Of a stretch of 5,980 nt of DNA, positions 1 to 5,961 are shown piece by piece (within the stretch, counting starts at the first letter, position 1; each line of letters opens with the position of its first letter). The position numbers and the translations under genes were made by a program. This DNA is from JBKBXU01 sp046313675 (GTDB lineage: Bacteria > Bacteroidota > Bacteroidia > Cytophagales > Cytophagaceae). The DNA lies in contig JBKBXU010000290.1 in assembly GCA_046313675.1 (NCBI GenBank), positions 1-5,980 on the forward strand, given 5' to 3'. The notes under the pieces were generated by a model, which saw only the letters and a program-made list of their open reading frames with translations, was not told the DNA's origin and ran no database searches.

Positions 1-740
1 ACCGACCAGCCCGCAATAGTAAAAATTTTACGATTGGTATGTTCGGAATTGCTTTCGCTCACCAGGGGGTGATCTTGTAAGCAGGGATAAGCAATATTCA
101 ATAAACAATTAAAAGCTGTGCTATACGAAAGCAGCAAATGAGGGGCAATTTCTTCTTTATCGATTTTATAGGGAATATTTTTTTCAATACTAGCCGATGA
201 GCTGATAGCCGCAATCTTTTCACCGGAAAATGAGATCGTTTGTACTCCCGTGTATATTTCTTCTACCCCCAGTAGCTCATGCACCCCCTCAAGTGCAAAA
301 GGCCCAAGTGAAATATTAAGAACGTATTTGTTACACTTGCGAAAAACCTCGAGAATATTATCAAGCAGTTCTTTCCTTATTATAGATACATAGGTATATC
401 CGTCGCCTTCTGAAAACTGGAAGTAAAAATCTTCGGCTCTGGCGTCAGGCAAAATCTGGCTGACAATCTCTCGCTTGTCCGGATTTTCTATGGAAGGCAA
501 TCTTTTATGCAAAATACCTTTACCTGTCACAGCCAGACATACAGGAACCCCTTTCATGGCAGGGTTATTTAGCTGTTCTTCTTCCAGGAGCACCCCATTG
601 GTTTCCAGGCAATGCAATTCCTTTTTTCTAATCTCAAGCAATGTCAGGTGCATTTGCAGTGGCATTGCGCCCCCCAGGACGATCTCCATGCCGCAAACTT
701 TTTTGGTAGCCAATAATGTATCCCTGATTGCACGGATCAT
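1..740 (-). CDS. GspL/PilM-like cytoplasmic assembly-platform protein, 3' end cut by window edge
   Basis: This open frame starts at ATG 740 and reads 246 codons without a stop to the left edge, so the C-terminus is missing. Seen: no signal peptide; a strand-like segment V67-P82 (VCLAVTGKGILHKRLP), then a patch at residues 112-150 containing YVSIIRKELL and LGPFALEG, and a hydrophobic helix around residues 200-218 ending the soluble part. The last visible residues (RKIFTIAGW, 238-245) may enter a membrane helix. This order matches the actin-like cytoplasmic domain of GspL (about 240 residues followed by one membrane helix) or PilM, which recruit the GspE/PilB ATPase to the inner membrane. The assignment rests on pattern and on context: the start lies 8 bp after the secretin stop, and the ATPase gene is two genes upstream in the same operon. 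The weak purine stretch AAAGAA precedes the start. It could instead be a PilM/PilN-type fusion, which the missing 3' end would decide. Confidence 0.7.
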   Translation of the reverse strand, partial: MIRAIRDTLLATKKVCGMEIVLGGAMPLQMHLTLLEIRKKELHCLETNGVLLEEEQLNNPAMKGVPVCLAVTGKGILHKRLPSIENPDKREIVSQILPDARAEDFYFQFSEGDGYTYVSIIRKELLDNILEVFRKCNKYVLNISLGPFALEGVHELLGVEEIYTGVQTISFSGEKIAAISSSASIEKNIPYKIDKEEIAPHLLLSYSTAFNCLLNIAYPCLQDHPLVSESNSEHTNRKIFTIAGWS

Positions 741-748
741 AGTATTCT

Positions 749-2680
749 TTAATAAATAATGGTTGGTTTTATAAATACAATGGAAACCACTTTATTTCTG
801 CTTCTTGTTCTGGAACTAAAAATATACTTGAGAATTGGAATTCTTGACAAAATCGGCAAGCCGTTTCCCTGTTCACTTTTCTCAAGCCTTTCGAGCCCAC
901 CCAATACAACCATTTCCTCATTTTTAACCCGCACTATGGACTTAAACTGACTGGTTGCGGAAGGTGGGGGGGCATTTTCAGGAGGATCTCCTATAAAATC
1001 CGAAATATTCACATCTATATTGAGCGTTACCTGATCATCTCCTGAGACCATGGGTTTTATATTAATCGTCAAATTAGCCTGTACGGCATTAAACTGTTGA
1101 GTGACTACCGTCTGAGGCTGAAGAGATCCCAGCACGTTTTGGGTAGTGATGCTGTAATACCTGGTACTACCAATACTCAGGTTGGCATCATGCCCGTTTA
1201 ATGTAGAAAGCTTAGGCATAGAACGCACTTCAATATTGTTGTTCTGCTCCATAGCACTGAGATTTACGTAGAAATTGGGGCTTACCCTCCCCAGGTTAAC
1301 CGTATTACCCAAACCCAATCTGCCAAGAATATCATTAACAGACCTTGAACTCAGCGTAAAATCCACTCCGGGAAGCAAAGTCCCTCCTGCGTTCATAGTA
1401 TCCGAAATTCCGGCAGAAATTCCGGTTTTTGTCGTTCTTCCCTTACGCACATCCATCATTATAACTTCAATCATAACCATAGGAATTACCTTGTCCAGTT
1501 GGTTGATAAATGCTTCTATCTCCAATATCTGCGGCAGCGCCCCGGTAAGTAAGATGCTATTGAGCTCCCGGAATTCTTTAATCTCCACCCCTTTTTTTAT
1601 TTCAGCCGGTATCACATCAAGTATCAAGTCAACGGAACGGTATTGTAGCTGAATCACCCGGTTTGCCCTCAAACCTTCCAATTTACGTTCTCCAATCAAA
1701 AACAAACCATGATCGTTCTTGTAAGTATAGTCGGTGCCCTGTAACAAATAGGAAAGGAATTCCCCAAATCCCACTTTATGCACTTTCGACGTAGTATTTC
1801 CCTTTATGTCAGAAAACATGAAGTAATCAATATCCAACTCTTCTGCCACACTCTTTATAACATCAGCAATAGGAATACCGGTGGCATCTACAGAAATAAA
1901 CTTTTTTCCAAGACTGTCCACTATATCAATATAAATCTCCGCATCTTTTGCTCCCGCGCTTTGAATGGTTTTCGCCGGGTTTTTAAAACCACCGGGCTTT
2001 TTATTTGACGCCACAGGGGGAGCCTTTTCTTCCTCAGTGTTCCTGATTGAAATAATGTAGAAATTATCATCGGTCTTTTTTATGGAAAGATCATTTGCGA
2101 AGGCCATTTTCTCCAGGGCATTGTCAAAGGGCATATCTTCAATATATACACTTACCAGTCTGTCAGAAATACCGGAGGCCATAATGACATTTTTCTTAGA
2201 TATTTGGGTAATTTTTCTTACCACATTGCTTAATGTATCTTTTTTCAGGTCAAGGGTAAGGGTATTTACGGGTGAATTGTATCTGGCCAAAATTTCTTTG
2301 GCAGGGATTACAGGTTTAGGGGGAGGTGGCGTATCGAAACGACTGATGGACATTATAGTACCAATAAACTTAATATCCAGGCCATACTCCCGCACAAGAA
2401 ACATAAGAATATTAGAAACCTTCTCATTTTTAAAATTATTATAAATTTTGATTGTGAGATTCGGATCAACACTTATGTTCAGGCTGTTGGCTTCAGCCAG
2501 CCCTCTTAAAAATTCCTGTATGGATGCTCCTGAAACCGAGAGTTCAATTTTTTCATTCAGTCCGGGAGTGAGTTGCGATAATTCATTCAGCCTTTGCTCC
2601 AATAATTGAAACCGGTCCTGCTGTTGGGCCGAAACAGCAGAAAATATAAACAGCAGAAAAATAATAAAATAGGTTTTCAA
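749..2680 (-). CDS. gspD: Outer-membrane secretin (GspD/PilQ family) with three STN/N0-like modules
   Basis: This 643-residue protein should form the ring-shaped outer-membrane channel of a type II secretion or type IV pilus-like machine. Residues 1-18 form a type I signal peptide (cleavage predicted after VSA, before Q19); no lipobox is seen. Three STN/N0-like segments are suggested at about 45-112, 141-212 and 259-331, separated by linkers (TPPPPKPVIP at 117-126 and a polar linker at 214-250). An N1-like secretin domain follows at 341-397 (RVIQLQYRSVDLI, then LNSILLTG). The secretin core fills 400-643, with VMIEVIMMDV (402-411), SMPKLSTLNG (487-496), the VVLGGLERL block (591-599), GLPILSRIPILKYIF (607-621) and the closing IVFIKPTII (634-642). 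It ends right after the core, with no pilotin-binding tail. The start is TTG at 2680: a stop codon lies five codons upstream in frame, no ATG or GTG lies between them, and TTG is directly followed by the signal peptide. It starts 4 bp after the ATPase stop. Confidence 0.93.
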   Translation of the reverse strand: MKTYFIIFLLFIFSAVSAQQQDRFQLLEQRLNELSQLTPGLNEKIELSVSGASIQEFLRGLAEANSLNISVDPNLTIKIYNNFKNEKVSNILMFLVREYGLDIKFIGTIMSISRFDTPPPPKPVIPAKEILARYNSPVNTLTLDLKKDTLSNVVRKITQISKKNVIMASGISDRLVSVYIEDMPFDNALEKMAFANDLSIKKTDDNFYIISIRNTEEEKAPPVASNKKPGGFKNPAKTIQSAGAKDAEIYIDIVDSLGKKFISVDATGIPIADVIKSVAEELDIDYFMFSDIKGNTTSKVHKVGFGEFLSYLLQGTDYTYKNDHGLFLIGERKLEGLRANRVIQLQYRSVDLILDVIPAEIKKGVEIKEFRELNSILLTGALPQILEIEAFINQLDKVIPMVMIEVIMMDVRKGRTTKTGISAGISDTMNAGGTLLPGVDFTLSSRSVNDILGRLGLGNTVNLGRVSPNFYVNLSAMEQNNNIEVRSMPKLSTLNGHDANLSIGSTRYYSITTQNVLGSLQPQTVVTQQFNAVQANLTINIKPMVSGDDQVTLNIDVNISDFIGDPPENAPPPSATSQFKSIVRVKNEEMVVLGGLERLEKSEQGNGLPILSRIPILKYIFSSRTRSRNKVVSIVFIKPTIIY

Positions 2681-2684
2681 AGTT

Positions 2685-4121
2685 TTAAAAATTTAATAAC
2701 AAAGGATAAATTTCTTCTATGGTAGTATCACCTTCCGCAAATATTTCGAAGGCATTTTCGGCAAGTGATTTGACTTTTTTGTCTTTCAACAGCTCTGTGA
2801 CATCAAATTCGCTTTTTTTTATTTTTTCTGAGAGTTCTAAATCCATAGGAATAACCTCATAAACAGCCTTTCGCCCCTTATATCCTGTATAGTGGCATTC
2901 CTCACAACCATCAGGAAGGAAATGTCGCTGAACGGATTTATAGGGCCTGAAGTGCCGTGGATACAGGCTTTCATCAAATGGCACTTCTTTTTTACAGGAA
3001 GGGCACAACTTCCGGACAAGGCGCTGGGCCACAGATGTATTTAATGTTCCGGCGACCAAAAAAGGGGGTATACCCATGTCCACCAGACGGGTTATGGTTC
3101 CCCAGGCAGAATTAGTGTGTATGGTTGACAGAACCAAATGGCCGGTAAGGGCTGCACGAATGGCCATGGAGGCCGTTTCAGTATCCCTGATCTCTCCTAA
3201 CATAATAATGTCGGGATCCTGACGAAGAAAGGTCTTCAGGGTGCTGGCAAAGGTCAGGCCGATGGACTCCTTCAACTGTACCTGGTTTATCCCTTCAAGG
3301 GTATATTCTATGGGATCCTCTACGGTGACAATGTTTCTCGACTCCTTGTTCAAAAGCTTAAGGGTTGCATAGAGGGTCGTTGTTTTTCCTGAACCCGTGG
3401 GGCCACTGATCAGCAATATGCCGTTTGGTTTTCTAACTCCTTCAAGAAAATTTTCCAGATCAAACGCAGAAAAACCAAGGGTATTCAAATCAATATCAGT
3501 AGCATCGTTGCTAAGGATTCTCATTACGACCTTTTCTCCATGAAGTGTCGGTAAAACAGACACACGAATATCGAACTTACTACCTGCCACATTAAAAAAA
3601 ATCCTGCCATCCTGTGGAAGGCGTTTCTCGGAAATATCAAGATTGGACATGATCTTGATCTTATTGATAAGGGAAGGATAGTCATGCTTACTGACAACGT
3701 AACGTTCTACCATCATTCCATCTATTCGTATCCTCACCCTACAGCGCTCTTCGTATACTTCAATATGAATATCACTGCTTTTTAAAGATTTAGCTTCCCT
3801 GATCAGATTTACCAGAAAGTCATCCGGATCGCCGGAATATTTTCGTGCCTTTTCCTGAAGGTTGTTTTTCTCCTGTCGATAAAATCGAGAAAGGGACTTT
3901 TGTATAATATCTGAACTCAGGAAGTCAAAGGAAATACTCCTGCCAAAAAGCATTTCCAATTCGTCTTCCAAGCCCTCATACACATTGGCCTTGTCAATGT
4001 AGAACCGGGCGATACCGGAATTAAATTCTTTGGGAATTATACGATAATGCCAGGCTTGTTCAGGGGTTATCACCTGAAGCTCTTCCGCTTTTAACAATAT
4101 TTCGTTTGAGGAATTAAGCAT
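2685..4121 (-). CDS. gspE: Type II secretion / type IV pilus assembly ATPase (GspE/PilB family)
   Basis: This 478-residue cytoplasmic AAA+-like secretion ATPase would power insertion of pilin subunits at the inner-membrane platform. An N-terminal GspE-type domain is at about 1-85 (ALP-like YRIIP at 26-30, then a helix pair ending LSRFY at 77-81). A linker and the second N domain follow at 95-205 (SSDIHIE at 115-121, RLPQDGR at 167-173). The catalytic core has Walker A GPTGSGKTT (240-248), the Asp box TVEDPIEY (266-273), Walker B with IIMLGEIRD (305-313) and the His box GHLVLSTIHTNSA (327-339). A tetracysteine zinc site is formed by C373/C376 and C406/C409, followed by YTGYKGRKAVYEV, as in GspE and PilB. 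All catalytic motifs are intact. The length is slightly short for the family, mainly at the N-terminus. Retraction ATPases of the PilT type lack the zinc motif, so this is an assembly ATPase. The start ATG is 2 bp after the peptidase stop; the secretin follows 4 bp downstream. Confidence 0.96.
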   Translation of the reverse strand: MLNSSNEILLKAEELQVITPEQAWHYRIIPKEFNSGIARFYIDKANVYEGLEDELEMLFGRSISFDFLSSDIIQKSLSRFYRQEKNNLQEKARKYSGDPDDFLVNLIREAKSLKSSDIHIEVYEERCRVRIRIDGMMVERYVVSKHDYPSLINKIKIMSNLDISEKRLPQDGRIFFNVAGSKFDIRVSVLPTLHGEKVVMRILSNDATDIDLNTLGFSAFDLENFLEGVRKPNGILLISGPTGSGKTTTLYATLKLLNKESRNIVTVEDPIEYTLEGINQVQLKESIGLTFASTLKTFLRQDPDIIMLGEIRDTETASMAIRAALTGHLVLSTIHTNSAWGTITRLVDMGIPPFLVAGTLNTSVAQRLVRKLCPSCKKEVPFDESLYPRHFRPYKSVQRHFLPDGCEECHYTGYKGRKAVYEVIPMDLELSEKIKKSEFDVTELLKDKKVKSLAENAFEIFAEGDTTIEEIYPLLLNF

Positions 4122-4123
4122 AT

Positions 4124-4642
4124 TTACAGAAGCTCAAGCAGCCAGGCATCATTGGCGGGATTATAATTTTCAAAACTTTGATAAAAAATAATCCATAAAG
4201 CTAAAAACCCTGCCTGAATACCAGCCAAAGGGACAGTCGCAACCTTCTTTCCGTACATTGCTTTTAGAACAGCATAAACAGGAAGGGCAAATAAAAGACT
4301 TGCAATAAAAAAAATAATATAATTTAAAGGGGGGAAAAACATACATATGCACAACATGAAGCATATATCTCCCCAACCTAAATATGTATCGGCAATCCAA
4401 ACAACCTTTCCCGCCTTGATCGAAAAATACATAGTAAGCATTACAACCTGCAGGAATAAAAAACCGACATTTAACAAACTATTTTCGATGAATATTTCTC
4501 CCGATGAATTGGTCAGGTGGAGGGCCATAAACAACAAAGCCAGGAGCGGAAATATAATCCATACCACCGCACGATATTTAAAATCCTGATAAAGGATAAT
4601 ACCTAGAAGGAAAAGTATCAATACCTGGATCACAAGATTCAT
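4124..4642 (-). CDS. Minimal prepilin peptidase (A24 GxGD aspartic protease)
   Basis: This 172-residue polytopic inner-membrane protein probably cleaves the leader of the pilin encoded just upstream. About five hydrophobic segments can be seen (roughly 2-18, 25-41, 56-72, 93-125 and 136-155). The two catalytic aspartates of the A24 family are recognisable: D20 in YQDFKYRAVVW (18-28), right after the first membrane segment, and D92 in the GWGD motif (89-92), preceded by a basic loop with K77 and K80. A later ATVPLAGIQAG segment (135-145) resembles the conserved VPFGP-like stretch of the family. The N-terminal methyltransferase domain and its cysteine pairs, found in full-length PilD/GspO, are absent, so the protein resembles the short TadV/CpaA type. 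It starts 2 bp after the pilin stop and ends 2 bp before the ATPase start, which supports coupled expression. The function is inferred from the motif and the context. Confidence 0.85.
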   Translation of the reverse strand: MNLVIQVLILFLLGIILYQDFKYRAVVWIIFPLLALLFMALHLTNSSGEIFIENSLLNVGFLFLQVVMLTMYFSIKAGKVVWIADTYLGWGDICFMLCICMFFPPLNYIIFFIASLLFALPVYAVLKAMYGKKVATVPLAGIQAGFLALWIIFYQSFENYNPANDAWLLELL

Positions 4643-4644
4643 TT

Positions 4645-5061
4645 TTAATCAGGGGTTACCTCTCTGAGGTTTTTTTCATGATCAATTTCCCAAATATTAT
4701 AGGTGCCGTCACCATCAAAATCCACTACAGCAGTAGCACGCGCAGTAAAGGTAGTGGGCCCTGCCTCTACAATTTCAATTCTGTAGTTGGCATTGCCATT
4801 CTCATGTTCGGAAACAAGTTTTTCCTGAATAAAACCTATTGTTTCAAGATCAGTTGTATATTTGGATCTTTCATAGAAAAAGGTTTTCTGGAGAGTGTAT
4901 ACATGTTCCAACTGTATCTTTGCTTCCGTACTTTTGGCTTTTGAAATTAAAGGCATAAGATTGGGCAGGGCCAGAAGAACCAAAATGCCCACAATTACAA
5001 GTACTACCAGAACTTCAGTAAGCGTAAAAGCAGCGAGCTTTTTCAATTGTATGTTTTTCAT
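4645..5061 (-). CDS. Type IV pilin-like / major pseudopilin (GspG-like) with class III signal
   Basis: This 138-residue prepilin is the likely fibre-forming subunit of the machine. A short basic leader (MKNIQLKKLAA) is followed by FTLTEVLVVLVIVGILVLLAL, the hallmark N-terminal helix. Predicted cleavage is between A11 and F12, with glutamate E16 at mature position 5 (Glu5). The residue before the cut is alanine rather than the usual glycine. The helix continues to about residue 60, then a small beta domain follows. Near the end, DFDGDGTYNIWEID (114-127) has D114, D116 and D118 in a D-x-D-G-D-G arrangement, similar to the calcium site at the C-terminus of GspG pseudopilins; calcium binding is inferred. 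There are no cysteines. It is the first gene of the operon, just downstream of a Bacteroidota-type promoter, and its peptidase follows 2 bp later. It could be a true type IV pilin rather than a pseudopilin; the short, calcium-loop form favours GspG. Confidence 0.9.
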   Translation of the reverse strand: MKNIQLKKLAAFTLTEVLVVLVIVGILVLLALPNLMPLISKAKSTEAKIQLEHVYTLQKTFFYERSKYTTDLETIGFIQEKLVSEHENGNANYRIEIVEAGPTTFTARATAVVDFDGDGTYNIWEIDHEKNLREVTPD

Positions 5062-5093
5062 TAGTATAACTGATAATTAATGTCAAGTACTAA

Positions 5094-5125
5094 CAAATAT
5101 AGGATAAAACCATTAATTAAACCAA
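5094..5125 (-). promoter_or_regulatory. Candidate Bacteroidota-type promoter for the secretion operon
   Basis: On the minus strand, TATATTTG (5101-5094) matches all fixed positions of the Bacteroidota -7 element TAnnTTTG. A TTG (5125-5123), serving as the -33 element, lies 21 bp upstream, inside the known 17-23 bp spacer range for this phylum's primary sigma factor. Transcription would begin near 5087, giving a leader of roughly 25 nt before the pilin ATG at 5061. No Shine-Dalgarno sequence is visible in the leader, as is usual in this phylum. No operator-like dyad was found apart from a short AT palindrome (TTAATTAA, 5113-5120) inside the spacer. The promoter has not been tested, and AT-rich DNA produces such matches by chance. 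Confidence 0.5.
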
Positions 5126-5179
5126 TAGAAACTTTATAACAGAATAAGTTTTTTTATTGAATTCAAAAACCATAGTATA

Positions 5180-5848
5180 ATGCAAATTAAGCATCTAATA
5201 ATTATCCTGGCGCTACTCAGCTTCCGGCATGCTGTACTGGCCCAACTTGAAAATATTCCTCTGGTAACCGTATCCGGAGAGGCCGTTATTGCAGTCCTTC
5301 CCGACCATGCAATTATTACTGTTCCTGTCCGAAGAAACCTTGCCAGAAACGATATTTCGCAAATAATTGGCAGCACGGTCTTTCAGAGAGAAAATAACCA
5401 GATAAAAATGGTCGGGGTCAAAGATACCAGTATCATTGCTTCGATTGAGCAAATTCTCTTTGATGGAGAGTTTACGGTCTTTGTAAAAGAATTTATTCTT
5501 AAAGTAAATGACATAAAAAACATACCTGATATTTATGTTGAACTTGTAAGAAGAGGATTTAAAGAATTTGAAGTGAGCTATCGGGCATCGGCCATTGTTG
5601 AACTTAAGCAAAAGTTACTCCAAACCGCCGTACAAAATGCTCAACGAAAAGCCGAAGCAATGGTAGAACCTTTCGGGCAGGCTATTGGAAAAATACACAG
5701 CATCACTGAGCAATCTGATCCTGCTGTCAATTGGTATTCACGCCACTTTCATCCCGATGAGGAAATTGTCATTGAAGCTTATGCTTTTAATCCGGGGCTA
5801 ATTTCCATACCGTGCAGGGTAGTTGTAAGTTTTGATTTGATTAAATGA
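5180..5848 (+). CDS. Exported SIMPL-domain (DUF541) protein
   Basis: This 222-residue protein belongs to the SIMPL/DUF541 family, whose members are exported or periplasmic proteins of poorly defined role, with some linked to oxidative-stress defence. Residues 1-21 form a signal peptide (MQIKH, hydrophobic IIILALL, then a predicted cut after AVLA before Q22). The mature protein begins with the typical strand VTVSGEAVIAVLPDHAIITV (29-48), followed by a strand and turn region including KDTSIIASIEQI (81-92) and a helix-rich centre. The signature helix AVQNAQRKAEAMVEPFGQ (150-167) and IGKIHSI (169-175) are clear. The closing strand ISIPCRVVVSFDL (208-220) is also typical. The length is near the family norm. 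No lipobox is seen, so it is probably soluble in the periplasm, though outer-membrane attachment cannot be excluded. The start ATG at 5180 leads straight into the signal peptide. It is divergent from the secretion operon, and no link to it is evident. Confidence 0.9.
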   Translation: MQIKHLIIILALLSFRHAVLAQLENIPLVTVSGEAVIAVLPDHAIITVPVRRNLARNDISQIIGSTVFQRENNQIKMVGVKDTSIIASIEQILFDGEFTVFVKEFILKVNDIKNIPDIYVELVRRGFKEFEVSYRASAIVELKQKLLQTAVQNAQRKAEAMVEPFGQAIGKIHSITEQSDPAVNWYSRHFHPDEEIVIEAYAFNPGLISIPCRVVVSFDLIK

Positions 5849-5861
5849 TTGGTGGTGAGTT

Positions 5862-5893
5862 ATTGGGAGATTGGGATATTAGGAGAATAAGAG
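5862..5893. repeat. Degenerate octamer tandem repeat (consensus ATTGGGAG)
   Basis: Four adjacent 8 bp units are visible just after the SIMPL gene: ATTGGGAG, ATTGGGAT, ATTAGGAG and AATAAGAG. They differ from the first unit by 0, 1, 1 and 3 bases, so the array decays to the right. It runs into a GA-rich tract (5889-5900). It lies 14 bp past the stop codon and shows no coding potential. It resembles purine-rich intergenic tandem repeats but is too short and degenerate to assign a role. Replication slippage is a likely origin. Confidence 0.55.
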
Positions 5894-5896
5894 AGA

Positions 5897-5937
5897 GAAA
5901 GCACCTATCGTTATGTGTAGCTTGTAGATACGCTTTC
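5897..5937 (+). terminator. Weak candidate hairpin downstream of the SIMPL gene
   Basis: GAAAGC (5897-5902) pairs with GCTTTC (5932-5937), and inside it TATC (5906-5909) pairs with GATA (5927-5930), leaving a 17-nt loop and internal bulges. T runs at 5947-5950 and 5955-5962 follow, but not directly after the stem, and the stem is interrupted. This could be a weak terminator for the SIMPL transcript, or simply chance. It overlaps a partial copy of the repeat arm seen at the right edge. Confidence 0.22.
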
Positions 5938-5961
5938 ACAAAGTAGTTTTTATATTTTTTT

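Noticed and set aside
475..759. Plus-strand open frame of 94 codons at the left
   Set aside because: It lies antisense to the GspL-like frame and its product is rich in serine and cysteine, with no recognisable domain; the minus-strand frame has family-like structure and operon context.
759..2444. Several plus-strand open frames (759-950, 1275-1652, 1778-2008, 2082-2444) under the secretin gene
   Set aside because: They are antisense to a clearly conserved secretin whose motifs run along the whole length; their products show no coherent domains.
2837..3019. Minus-strand 60-codon frame inside the ATPase gene
   Set aside because: It overlaps the zinc-binding region of the ATPase in another frame and has no domain of its own.
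4170..4589. Open frames overlapping the prepilin peptidase (4170-4400 minus, 4347-4589 plus)
   Set aside because: They are alternative frames of a gene with both catalytic aspartates and membrane segments in the chosen frame.
4678..5080. Plus-strand frames opposite the pilin gene
   Set aside because: Antisense to the pilin, whose N-terminal helix and Glu5 are unmistakable.
5065..5087. Sigma70-like TTGACA followed by TATACT on the minus strand before the pilin
   Set aside because: The spacer is only 12 bp, too short for a -35/-10 pair, and the phylum uses a different promoter pattern.
5145..5152. TAAGTTTT as a -7 element for the SIMPL gene
   Set aside because: It misses the final G of TAnnTTTG and no TTG lies at the expected distance upstream, so it is too weak to annotate.
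5134..5611. Minus-strand frames opposite the SIMPL gene (5134-5376, 5213-5611)
   Set aside because: The plus-strand frame has a signal peptide and full SIMPL signature, while these have neither.
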